From positions 1 through 6,591 of the forward strand of contig JAIRJQ010000038.1 of assembly GCA_031260545.1 (NCBI GenBank): 6,591 bases of DNA. Reading direction: 5' to 3'. Position 1 is the stretch's first letter. Every line of letters starts with the position of its first letter. This document shows, piece by piece, positions 1 through 5,727 of this stretch. Source of the DNA: Methanomassiliicoccaceae archaeon (GTDB lineage: Archaea; Thermoplasmatota; Thermoplasmata; Methanomassiliicoccales; Methanomethylophilaceae). The position numbers were made by a program, and so were the translations under genes. The notes below the pieces were generated by a model. It worked only from the letters and a program-made list of their open reading frames with translations. It was not told the origin of the DNA and did no database searches.

Positions 1-449
1 TCCTCGGCATCAGATGCGATCTTCCGTTCAATGACATCATCAAACATTTTCAGAGTTTGGGAGGTGATGTGATACTTCTGAACCCTGAATATGTGTGCGG
101 ACGCGATCATTTGCTGACATCGGTCATCCATGCGGAACGTGCGCTCAGGCACGGCACCAACAGGTCAAAGACGCTGCTTACCGAAACGATACTCTATGCC
201 GCCGGCGAGAGACAGATATCCCGGGCGTTAGCAAAGATGAGGCCGGGCGAAGGATGCACGGAGTTGGCGGCCGTTGTCTTTGATGTTGATGACCTCCGTC
301 TTGACATCATTGGTGCGGCAGTTGACAACGATATCATAAAATGCACAAAAGAGAAAGCGGAACGTCTTGGTCTTAGTGTTTCCGCGGGTGTGCCTTACGA
401 TGATCTCGCATTGGAAATGGTTGCCATGGTGGACATTCAGAAACAGTGA
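1..449 (+). CDS. KEOPS complex Cgi121-like subunit, 5' end outside window
   Basis: The reading frame is open from base 3 to the TGA at 447-449 and gives 148 residues with no convincing internal start; the TTG at 57 lies inside conserved sequence. The gene therefore begins just left of the window, probably by only a few codons, since Cgi121 proteins are about 150 residues. Seen: an early GIR-type strand, then GRDHLLTSVIHAERA, then ETILYAAGERQISRAL followed by a small-residue-rich C-terminal half. This order matches the Cgi121/CGI-121 family. Known for the family: Cgi121 binds Bud32 in the KEOPS complex, helps recruit tRNA, and supports threonylcarbamoyl (t6A) modification of ANN-decoding tRNAs in the cytoplasm. 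The gene converges on the mevalonate operon with 34 bases between the two stops. The family call is from remembered patterns, not a search. Confidence 0.75.
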   Translation, partial: LGIRCDLPFNDIIKHFQSLGGDVILLNPEYVCGRDHLLTSVIHAERALRHGTNRSKTLLTETILYAAGERQISRALAKMRPGEGCTELAAVVFDVDDLRLDIIGAAVDNDIIKCTKEKAERLGLSVSAGVPYDDLALEMVAMVDIQKQ

Positions 450-468
450 AAGAAGAAAGAAAGAGTTT

Positions 469-484
469 ACGGCCGGACGGCCGT
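469..484 (-). terminator. Hairpin between convergent genes, likely terminator of the minus-strand operon
   Basis: A perfect 6-bp stem, ACGGCC (469-474) and GGCCGT (479-484), closes a GGAC loop. It lies between the Cgi121 stop (449) and the DUF35 stop (484-486). On the minus strand it is followed by a pyrimidine-rich tract (450-468, read as CTCTTTCTTTCTTC), as expected of an archaeal terminator, which depends on T-rich sequence. The symmetric stem could also affect the plus strand, but that side lacks a clear T run. Confidence 0.5.
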
Positions 485-888
485 TATTTATCCTTCGGCA
501 CGAACTTGTAACCGTAGTTGATCGTTGCGATATGGCTTTCATCACCGAGTTTACGGAGAACTGCGCGTACCGGCATACCTATCTCCACTTTATCCAGATC
601 AACGTCTACCAGCTGACCTGTGACGAGGACCCCGTCATCCATCCTGATCATCGCGATCGCGTAAGGTTTTAAGTTGTTGTTATCAGCGGACGCTTCGTGC
701 ACGACGGAATATGTGAACACCGTTCCGTGATCCTTTAACATGTACTGTTCCATCTTTCCGAACGATGCCCTTCTGCATTCCGGGCATATTGAGCGCCTCG
801 GGAAATATATCCTGCCGCAGTTGCCGCATTTGGTCCCGACGAGATTGTATCTTCCCGGAGTTTCCCTCCAGTGCCTTGCCACGGACAT
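484..888 (-). CDS. DUF35 zinc-ribbon/OB-fold protein of the thiolase-HMG-CoA synthase complex
   Basis: The 134-aa protein has an N-terminal helix (about 1-15) and a rubredoxin-like zinc ribbon with C21-x2-C24 and C35-x2-C38. From about residue 48 an OB-fold follows, with the strands VFTYSVVHEA, YAIAMIRMDDGVLVTGQL and the typical DUF35 phrase VEIGMPVRAVLRKL. Length and order match the family. Known: in methanogens the DUF35 protein bridges acetoacetyl-CoA thiolase and HMG-CoA synthase and helps form a shared CoA-binding channel. The gene is last in the operon. Its ATG (888-886) overlaps the thiolase TAA by one base, and a strong GGAGG lies 7 bases upstream, inside the thiolase gene, so the two are translationally coupled. 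All four zinc ligands are present. Confidence 0.9.
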   Translation of the reverse strand: MSVARHWRETPGRYNLVGTKCGNCGRIYFPRRSICPECRRASFGKMEQYMLKDHGTVFTYSVVHEASADNNNLKPYAIAMIRMDDGVLVTGQLVDVDLDKVEIGMPVRAVLRKLGDESHIATINYGYKFVPKDK

Positions 889-2054
889 TATAACGCCTCC
901 ATTATGCTTACGACCACAGTTGACCCAGTGCCGCCGGAGTTGTGTGCGAGCCCGTATCTCGCATCCTTTACCTGCCTCTTGTCCGCATCCCCTCTCAGCT
1001 GTTTCGTTATTTCCACTATCTGAGCGACGCCGGTCGCGCCTATCGGGTTGCCGCGCGCCTTCAGGCCGCCGGATGTGTTCACCGCGACCTTCCCGCCAAT
1101 GGCGGCCTGGCCGTCCTTTACCGCTTTCCCGGCCTCGCCTTTCTTGAAAAGACCGAGGTCCTGCAGTGCCATGATCCCCTCTATCGTGAAATGATCGTGA
1201 ACTTCCGCAACGCTGATGTCCTCGGCCTTTATCTTGGCTGACGAATACGCACGTTTCGCCGCCGCCGCTGTGGCGCCGAATGTTGTTATATCATTTCTCT
1301 GGAACAGTGCCAGCGTGTCGCTGGCCTGTGCGGACGCTGTCACTTTTATAGGTCTGTCCGTGTATTTTTTTGCTGCGTCAAGCGGACATAATACCACCGC
1401 GGCGGCACCGTCCGATATCGGCGCGCAATCGAATACGGTCAGCGGATCGGAGACCATTGACGATCTGAGAACGGTGTCCAATGTTATCGCCTTCCTGAAC
1501 TGCGCATCCGGGTTCAGTGCGCCGTGCGCATGGCTGTTCACTGCCATTGATGCTATCTCCTCTCTCGTTGCGATCTTCTCGTGCATGAACCTTCTGGCTA
1601 TCATCGCATACAATGAAGGGAACGTGGCGCCGAACATCGCCTCCCACTGCTGGTCCGTAGCGGAATCTAGTATCGAATTAGCTGCTTCGTCGCTCACATC
1701 TGTCATTTTCTCTGCACCGCCGACAACGACGATATCATGCATACCGGATGCGACCGCCATCACCGCTTGCCTGAACGCAACGCCTCCGGACGCGCCTGCC
1801 GCCTCGACCCTCGTGGACGGTACGTTCTGTGACGCCATTCCCGAGTAGTCGGCGATGAGCGCGCTTATGTGGTGCTGCGCGATGAAACTGCCTGATGACA
1901 TGTTCCCGATGAACATCCCGTCCACTTCCGATCCCGTGAGGTTCGCGTCGTTCATTGCTTTTAATCCAGCCTCTATGCCGAGGTCGCGGAACGATGCATC
2001 CCACAGCTCTCCGAATTTTGTTATCCCTACGCCTATTATCGCTACTTCCCTCAT
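888..2054 (-). CDS. SCP2-type thiolase homologue (acetyl-CoA acetyltransferase family) with altered active site
   Basis: The 388-aa protein is full length for archaeal SCP2-like thiolases and starts MREVAIIGVGITKFGE, a typical family N-terminus. The expected role is condensing two acetyl-CoA to acetoacetyl-CoA, the first mevalonate step, in complex with the flanking HMG-CoA synthase and DUF35 protein. Domain landmarks are intact: GGAEKMTD (112-119), SDGAAAV (214-220), EVHDHFTIEG (284-293), NTSGGLKARGNPIGATG (326-342), HNSGGTGS (371-378). Three active-site motifs are unusual. The CxS motif reads VEAAGASGG, with Gly87 where the nucleophilic Cys is expected. HDCF reads HDHF (His286, His288). GHP reads GNP (Asn336). 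I checked these codons: GGC at 1796-1794, CAT at 1193-1191, AAC at 1049-1047. The start lies 4 bases after the HMG-CoA synthase stop, with GGTGA close upstream. Catalytic competence is uncertain. Confidence 0.88.
   Translation of the reverse strand: MREVAIIGVGITKFGELWDASFRDLGIEAGLKAMNDANLTGSEVDGMFIGNMSSGSFIAQHHISALIADYSGMASQNVPSTRVEAAGASGGVAFRQAVMAVASGMHDIVVVGGAEKMTDVSDEAANSILDSATDQQWEAMFGATFPSLYAMIARRFMHEKIATREEIASMAVNSHAHGALNPDAQFRKAITLDTVLRSSMVSDPLTVFDCAPISDGAAAVVLCPLDAAKKYTDRPIKVTASAQASDTLALFQRNDITTFGATAAAAKRAYSSAKIKAEDISVAEVHDHFTIEGIMALQDLGLFKKGEAGKAVKDGQAAIGGKVAVNTSGGLKARGNPIGATGVAQIVEITKQLRGDADKRQVKDARYGLAHNSGGTGSTVVVSIMEAL
896..900 (-). promoter_or_regulatory. Shine-Dalgarno of the DUF35 gene, inside the thiolase gene
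   Basis: The minus strand reads GGAGGCGTTATAATG. GGAGG sits 7 bases before the ATG at 888-886 and overlaps the last codons of the thiolase (Glu-Ala-Leu-stop). It fixes the DUF35 start and supports coupled expression of the two partners. Confidence 0.75.
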
Positions 2055-2058
2055 CTCA

Positions 2059-3105
2059 TCACCCCATCATGATCTTGCCTTTGAATTTCGCGTATCTTCC
2101 GTAATCAAGCTGCAGTGTGTCTTTCAGGCGGTCGGCAACGGTCGGGGCCGCCTGCCTGTTGTACTTTTCGATCTCATCGGTCACGGTGATATCGAACGCA
2201 TCGCTCCCTGCGCCTGAACCGTACGCGACGACGAATATCCTCTCGCCGGGTCTAGCGTTATCAAGTACGTTCGCGAGACCCAACGGAACAGCGCCGCTGT
2301 ATGTGTTACCGATGAACGGCGTCAGTAATCCGAACTTTATCTGCTGATCGTTGAATCCCAGCTCTTTCGCCATGCGCGTCGGGAATTTCCCGTTCGGCTG
2401 ATGGAAGACCGCATGCTGATAATCCTCTGGCCTTGATCCCATGGCGTCGAACAACCTTTTTGCTGCCGAACCGATGTGCTTAAAGTACGCGGGCTCCCCG
2501 GTGAACCTTCCGCCGTGCTGCGGGTACGGTGCACCTTCACGTCTCCAGAAGTCCGGAGTGTCTGTTGTGTAACTCAACGTCTTGTTTATCTTGGCTATAA
2601 TCTTCTCTGAACCTATGAGATAGGCTGCGCCGCCGGCGGATGCCGAATACTCCAGCGCATCGCCGGGCGCCCCCTGCGACGTATCGGCGCCTATCGCTAT
2701 CCCGTATCTTATCATCTTTGAGCCCACAAGGCCCATGCACATCTGTATGCCGGCGGTACCCGCCTTACAAGCGAACTCAAGGTCCGCTGCCGTCATTTCG
2801 GGTGTTGCGCGTATCGCTTCCGCGACGACCGTTCCCGACGGTTTAACTGCGTACGGATGCGATTCCGATCCTACGTAGACGGCGCCGATATGCTTCGGGT
2901 CGACATTGCAGCGTGACATCATATTCCTCGCTGCTTCCGTCGCTATCGTGATGACATCCTCATCCGGCGACGGTACTGATTTCATGTGGATCAGCAGACC
3001 TTTGCCCATCGCCTCTCCGTCGATGCCCCATGTCTTTCCTATCTCTGCAGGAGTTATCCTGTACCTCGGCACATATGCGCCGTAACTCACTATCCCTACA
3101 TCCAT
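2059..3105 (-). CDS. Hydroxymethylglutaryl-CoA synthase, archaeal type
   Basis: The 348-aa protein condenses acetoacetyl-CoA with acetyl-CoA to give HMG-CoA, the second step of the mevalonate route to archaeal lipids. Its length is that of archaeal HMG-CoA synthases, shorter than the eukaryotic enzyme. Catalytic residues are all visible: Glu81 in VGSESHPYAVKPSG, the acyl-accepting Cys113 in LEFACKAGT, and His235 in FHQPNGKFP. The C-terminal half has the conserved TPFIGNTYSGAVPLGL (262-277) and the glycine-rich VVAYGSGAGSDAF (292-304). The start ATG (3105-3103) follows the TGA of the regulator gene after a single base, with a purine-rich GGAAGGG about 7 bases upstream inside that gene. The thiolase and DUF35 genes downstream encode the other parts of the complex. 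No defect is seen. Confidence 0.95.
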   Translation of the reverse strand: MDVGIVSYGAYVPRYRITPAEIGKTWGIDGEAMGKGLLIHMKSVPSPDEDVITIATEAARNMMSRCNVDPKHIGAVYVGSESHPYAVKPSGTVVAEAIRATPEMTAADLEFACKAGTAGIQMCMGLVGSKMIRYGIAIGADTSQGAPGDALEYSASAGGAAYLIGSEKIIAKINKTLSYTTDTPDFWRREGAPYPQHGGRFTGEPAYFKHIGSAAKRLFDAMGSRPEDYQHAVFHQPNGKFPTRMAKELGFNDQQIKFGLLTPFIGNTYSGAVPLGLANVLDNARPGERIFVVAYGSGAGSDAFDITVTDEIEKYNRQAAPTVADRLKDTLQLDYGRYAKFKGKIMMG

Positions 3106-3106
3106 T

Positions 3107-3796
3107 TCATTTCCCTTCCTTCAGTGCTCTGAGCCTCATTATAAGTTCATTCAATTCCGTGTCAACGGATACCAGCGGTACCCCTTCCAGTTCTGCTAAT
3201 TTAACGGCAAGCGGATCTATCTTCTCGGGTTTCAGATAAACGACCATCGCCGGCGTGAGAGGATGCGCACGGATCGCCACCATTGGTGAGCGTCCGAATG
3301 ATACGTCCGTGAATATCAAAGCGCGTTCTGTGCTCCATCCGTATATTTTCAAGTAATCGGACGAGCTCAGGGACATTATCGCTTTCATTGAATTGACCAC
3401 AGTGTATCCGTAGATCATCCTTCCCGCTGCGCCCGGGTTAAGGATCGTGCCGTTCAATGCTTTTACGAATTCCTCGGGCGGTATGCCCGATCCGAACTCC
3501 TCCATCGCGATTATGCATTCCTCGCGTGATTCCGATTTGAACTTGGATGCTGTGGGAGAACCGCGTTCAGCGTCTATGGCCATCAGTGAATCTACCATTT
3601 TTTTGACGACGCCTACGCCGGGGGACCTTCTCCTTCCTGATTCGTAGTCGCTTATTACCGACGGCGAAACATCCATCGCCGATGCCAGCTCATTCTGCGA
3701 TACCGAGAACTCTTCCCTCCATTTCCTCATGGTCTTTCCGGGATCGTTCGAGAGTGCTATCTCTCCCGCCATCTTCTCCGTGAGGTTGGTGGTCAT
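3107..3796 (-). CDS. XRE-family HTH transcriptional regulator leading the mevalonate operon
   Basis: The 229-aa protein has a Cro/C1-type helix-turn-helix at about 20-58: MRKWREEFSVSQNELASAMD, then VSPSVISDYESGRRRSP, with the typical SQxELA and PSVISDYESGRR features. A mixed alpha/beta C-terminal domain follows, from about 90 to 225. It contains PMVAIRAHPLTPAMVVYLKP and DPLAVKLAELEGVPLVSVDT and looks like a ligand-binding or oligomerisation domain. It resembles archaeal regulators annotated COG1709-like; this is recollection. It is the first gene of the operon and ends one base before HMG-CoA synthase, so it probably senses a pathway signal and controls its own operon (inference). The ATG at 3796-3794 has AAAGG directly before it and a TATA-like box about 29 bases upstream, suggesting a leader of only a few bases. 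Confidence 0.88.
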   Translation of the reverse strand: MTTNLTEKMAGEIALSNDPGKTMRKWREEFSVSQNELASAMDVSPSVISDYESGRRRSPGVGVVKKMVDSLMAIDAERGSPTASKFKSESREECIIAMEEFGSGIPPEEFVKALNGTILNPGAAGRMIYGYTVVNSMKAIMSLSSSDYLKIYGWSTERALIFTDVSFGRSPMVAIRAHPLTPAMVVYLKPEKIDPLAVKLAELEGVPLVSVDTELNELIMRLRALKEGK

Positions 3797-3820
3797 CCTT
3801 TATAACATGAGAGTTCAGAC

Positions 3821-3829
3821 TATTTATAT
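3821..3829 (-). promoter_or_regulatory. TATA-like box of the mevalonate operon
   Basis: The minus strand reads CATATAAATAG, a good archaeal TATA element centred about 29 bases before the regulator's start codon. With the usual box-to-start distance of about 26 bases, transcription would begin around 3799-3801, leaving a leader of only about 3-5 bases. Confidence 0.6.
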
Positions 3830-3834
3830 GTGTC

Positions 3835-3844
3835 GTATATATAC
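3835..3844 (+). promoter_or_regulatory. GTATATATAC palindrome: plus-strand TATA box and/or operator
   Basis: GTATATATAC is a perfect 10-bp palindrome in the divergent intergenic region, 5 bases upstream of the minus-strand TATA box. It is a plausible TATA box for the plus strand, with transcription starting near 3866 and a leader of about 150 bases before 4015. It could equally be a site bound by the adjacent HTH regulator. The sequence alone does not separate these options. Confidence 0.4.
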
Positions 3845-3948
3845 ATCGACAAAAGACGTTATTGTTTTTGGCTATAGATGCTAAGAGGATAAAAACATTA
3901 ACGGAGATCTTCATTTTCCAAAAAAAACGACCATCCAGATGTCGATGG

Positions 3949-4000
3949 TGGGCCCAAAGAGGCATTTCGCCGCCCCCGGCGGCTGACGGGGCCGGGCCCA
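3949..4000 (+). other. GC-rich foldable leader segment before the lysine-rich cassette
   Basis: TGGGCCC (3949-3955) can pair with GGGCCCA (3994-4000). This encloses a 6-bp hairpin GCCGCC/GGCGGC (3969-3974 with 3978-3983, loop CCC). An alternative stem CCCGGC/GCCGGG (3975-3980 with 3991-3996) uses the same bases and excludes both of the others. It ends one base before the Shine-Dalgarno region of the gene at 4015, so it would lie in the mRNA leader. It matches no riboswitch class I recognise. Confidence 0.4.
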
Positions 4001-4001
4001 G

Positions 4002-4007
4002 GGAGGT
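4002..4007 (+). promoter_or_regulatory. Shine-Dalgarno GGAGGT deciding the 4015 start
   Basis: GGAGGT lies 7 bases before the ATG at 4015. This is the reason for choosing that start over the in-frame TTG at 3862, which has no such site and would add translated GC-rich leader sequence. Confidence 0.75.
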
Positions 4008-4014
4008 ATCATTG

Positions 4015-4257
4015 ATGTTTTTTTCAGGAAGGAAAGATAAGAAAGGAGGAAGCAAAAAGAAGACGAAACTGACCAAGCAGAGAAAGGATCCGGTGGCCGA
4101 GAACGGCAGAACGGATAAGCAGACGAACGCCACGGACCGCAGAGGAGGCATGATACAGATCCCTCCGCCGGTGGCCGTGAAGAAACGGCCGAAGACTGGA
4201 GATAACATCAAGACGTCCGACGTCGAGAAGATTTGGAATAAGAAAAAGGAGAAGTGA
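4015..4257 (+). CDS. Lysine-rich small protein, 80 aa, unknown function
   Basis: I do not recognise this protein. It begins MFFSGRKDKKGG and has 19 lysines in 80 residues. These are concentrated at the N-terminus (residues 7-24) and at the C-terminal end (NKKKEK). A central proline patch, IQIPPPVAVKKRP (47-59), is the only distinctive motif. There is no signal peptide, membrane segment or cysteine. The composition fits a disordered, nucleic-acid-binding or structural protein, which is an inference. The start is fixed by GGAGGT 7 bases upstream. It is the first gene of a four-gene run; the next ATG comes 5 bases after its TGA, and a TAG follows that TGA in frame. Strong SD placement and coupling make it likely to be expressed. 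Confidence 0.7.
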   Translation: MFFSGRKDKKGGSKKKTKLTKQRKDPVAENGRTDKQTNATDRRGGMIQIPPPVAVKKRPKTGDNIKTSDVEKIWNKKKEK

Positions 4258-4262
4258 TAGAT

Positions 4263-4349
4263 ATGGCAGCAAAGGCAACAAGCGAAAAGAAGAAGACGAG
4301 CAGCAGAACGAAGACGAAGAAATCGAGCGCAAAGAAGACCAATAAGTGA
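4263..4349 (+). CDS. Lysine/serine-rich micropeptide, 28 aa
   Basis: A small frame runs from the ATG at 4263 to the TGA at 4347-4349 and begins MAAKATSEKKKTSSRTKTKK. It contains ten lysines, one arginine and a single glutamate, otherwise mostly Ser, Thr and Ala, like a histone H1 or basic phage peptide tail. AAGGAG at 4246-4251 lies 11 bases before the start, inside the previous gene. Its stop overlaps the next start as TGATG. The short gaps on both sides and the matching composition argue that it is a real member of the cassette. Its size alone would not, and no homologue can be named. Confidence 0.5.
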   Translation: MAAKATSEKKKTSSRTKTKKSSAKKTNK

Positions 4350-4597
4350 TGGGCATGGCATTGCTTGGAAAGAACGGAAAACAGTCCTCCGGGAAGGAGG
4401 ACGCCAAAACCCGCAAAGAGGACAACAGCGCTGCGAAGGCTGAGGCCCGGACGAAAAGGTATGAGGCAGAGACGAAGATCAAACAGGATAAGTCCGAGAT
4501 CAAGAAACAGAATGCTGCGACAAACAACAAACTGAGGACCGAAGGCAAGCCCATTCACGGTGTAGCCTTCTACGATAAGAAAAAGGGCAAGAAGTGA
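4349..4597 (+). CDS. Charged, lysine-rich small protein, 82 aa, unknown function
   Basis: I do not recognise the family. After a short hydrophobic start (MGMALLGKNG), residues 16-60 are almost entirely Lys, Glu, Asp, Ala, Arg, Thr and Gln. They are likely to form one long charged helix, possibly a coiled coil. The end is KPIHGVAFYDKKKGKK, the only part with conserved-looking hydrophobic and aromatic residues. The ATG at 4349 overlaps the TGA of the 28-aa gene by one base and has no clear SD of its own, so translation is probably coupled. GTG at 4346 and ATG at 4355 are alternative starts. Its TGA overlaps a possible GTG start of the next gene. A role in binding nucleic acid or in a particle scaffold is a guess from composition. 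Confidence 0.65.
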   Translation: MGMALLGKNGKQSSGKEDAKTRKEDNSAAKAEARTKRYEAETKIKQDKSEIKKQNAATNNKLRTEGKPIHGVAFYDKKKGKK

Positions 4598-4608
4598 GGA
4601 CTGGGCAC

Positions 4609-5721
4609 ATGGGGAAAGGACCTAAGCGTGACAAGAACACCGGACGGTTCGTGACCAAAGTGTCTCTGATGGACAAGATATCTAAGAAGAAGTCCGTCGC
4701 TAATACACCAAATACGAAGAAGGCCATGAAAGATTCGCCATCCGGAAAACAAAAAAAAGCCAAAACCGAAGGGATCATCACCGACCCTTTGAAAGTTAAG
4801 AAGATAATGGTGAATGATAAACCGTTCCTCATACCAGTCGACAAAGACGGCAACGTTCCGATTGATGTCCTGGTTGTCCGCTTCCTGCAGGTCACTGAAG
4901 GAGATCGCAAAGGTAGGGAACGTGCACCGCATATCGATCAGACAATAAACGCAAATACAATAATCAAACCAGATAAAAATGGAAACTTCAAGGCCGAGGA
5001 TATCGCCAGATGGTGGGCCAATCCGAACGAATTTGATATAGAGGGCATAGATACAAAGGATGCCAATATTTTCAGGACATTAAATGGTTCCAGAAAAGGA
5101 TCCCGGGCCGCCCAACATAAGATAGCAGTTCAGACAATCAAAGAAGAAGACTATGAGATGATCAGACAGTCCTTAGACAATGCGTTCACGATCCGAGAGC
5201 TCAAGACCATGGTAGAGAATGGCGGACTGACAATAAGAGTGGATGAGAGTATTCAAGACCCTGGAGTATATTATCCGGGAAGGAATCTCATACTTGTGAA
5301 TACCAGGATGGCGGGTGCCGGCACAACGACACATGAAGCAATACACCACCTAAGAAGGGCAGATTCTGAAAGAAAGGATATAGTTTCTAAAACCAGAATC
5401 ATACCGGGCGGGTTTACGCCAGAGAATCAAAATGCTGAAGAATCGGCCACTACAGCGGAGACATTCATCAGATTGGATCCGAATAAAGGTAGGGGCTACA
5501 GATCATATTATTCAAAACTGAAAGGGAACCCGGAGAAGAACATCGATGCAGATCGGGAGCTTTTCTTAGGTAAGGATGGAAAGCCTCTAAGAGGAAAACG
5601 CGCGGTCAAGGCCCTTGAACAGGAATATGATAAAAGCAAGATAGGCAATCTGCAGATATTTGGAACGAAACAAAGTGCCAAAAATTATCTGAAAAATCTT
5701 AAAAATAAGGAAAATGATTAA
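4609..5721 (+). CDS. Basic N-terminal tail plus HExxH putative zincin metallopeptidase, 370 aa
   Basis: The protein begins MGKGPKRDKNTGRFVTK and has a lysine-rich, probably disordered tail to about residue 65. A middle region carries a striking WWANPNEFDIEGIDT (135-149). A C-terminal domain follows, with YYPGRNLILVNTRMAG (221-236) and then THEAIHH. His242, Glu243 and His246 form the zinc-protease HExxH motif, and Glu277, Glu278 or Glu284 in AEESATTAE is a plausible third ligand about 30 residues later. No signal peptide or membrane segment is seen. Fused zincin domains of this sort occur in phage and mobile-element proteins as maturation proteases or toxins, but I cannot place this one in a named family. 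A GTG at 4594 overlapping the previous stop would add five residues; I prefer the ATG because of its conserved-looking N-terminus. The gene is visibly more AT-rich than the mevalonate genes. Confidence 0.72.
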   Translation: MGKGPKRDKNTGRFVTKVSLMDKISKKKSVANTPNTKKAMKDSPSGKQKKAKTEGIITDPLKVKKIMVNDKPFLIPVDKDGNVPIDVLVVRFLQVTEGDRKGRERAPHIDQTINANTIIKPDKNGNFKAEDIARWWANPNEFDIEGIDTKDANIFRTLNGSRKGSRAAQHKIAVQTIKEEDYEMIRQSLDNAFTIRELKTMVENGGLTIRVDESIQDPGVYYPGRNLILVNTRMAGAGTTTHEAIHHLRRADSERKDIVSKTRIIPGGFTPENQNAEESATTAETFIRLDPNKGRGYRSYYSKLKGNPEKNIDADRELFLGKDGKPLRGKRAVKALEQEYDKSKIGNLQIFGTKQSAKNYLKNLKNKEND

Positions 5722-5727
5722 TATATG
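5719..5727 (+). promoter_or_regulatory. TATA-like box for the 111-aa gene
   Basis: TAATATATG overlaps the stop codon of the metallopeptidase-like gene and is centred about 23 bases before the ATG at 5746. No Shine-Dalgarno sequence precedes that ATG. Transcription would begin at or very close to the start codon, which fits a leaderless mRNA. Confidence 0.45.

Noticed and set aside
1216..1848. 210-codon plus-strand open frame
   Set aside because: It is antisense to the well-supported thiolase gene, has no Shine-Dalgarno or promoter, and its alanine/serine-rich product matches no family.
484..3796. Thiolase region as a pseudogene
   Set aside because: The frame is intact over 388 codons, landmarks outside the active site are preserved, and it is tightly coupled to intact partner genes, so substitution is more likely than decay.
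3940..4010. Fluoride (crcB-type) riboswitch
   Set aside because: GATGG and GGCTGACGG are reminiscent of that class, but the required first hairpin and pseudoknot partners are missing and the downstream gene is not a fluoride exporter or related gene.
3862..4014. Extension of the 80-aa gene to a TTG start at 3862
   Set aside because: There is no ribosome site before that TTG, the added residues translate the GC-rich foldable leader, and a strong GGAGGT precedes the ATG at 4015.
3690..4361. 223-codon minus-strand frame
   Set aside because: It crosses the divergent promoter region and overlaps both the HTH regulator and the lysine-rich genes in a different frame.
4024..4554. Minus-strand frames of 176 and 116 codons with leucine/serine/phenylalanine-rich, membrane-like products
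   Set aside because: They are the reverse of lysine-rich genes: AAG and GAA codons read backwards give CTT and TTC. The plus-strand frames have Shine-Dalgarno and coupling signals; these do not.
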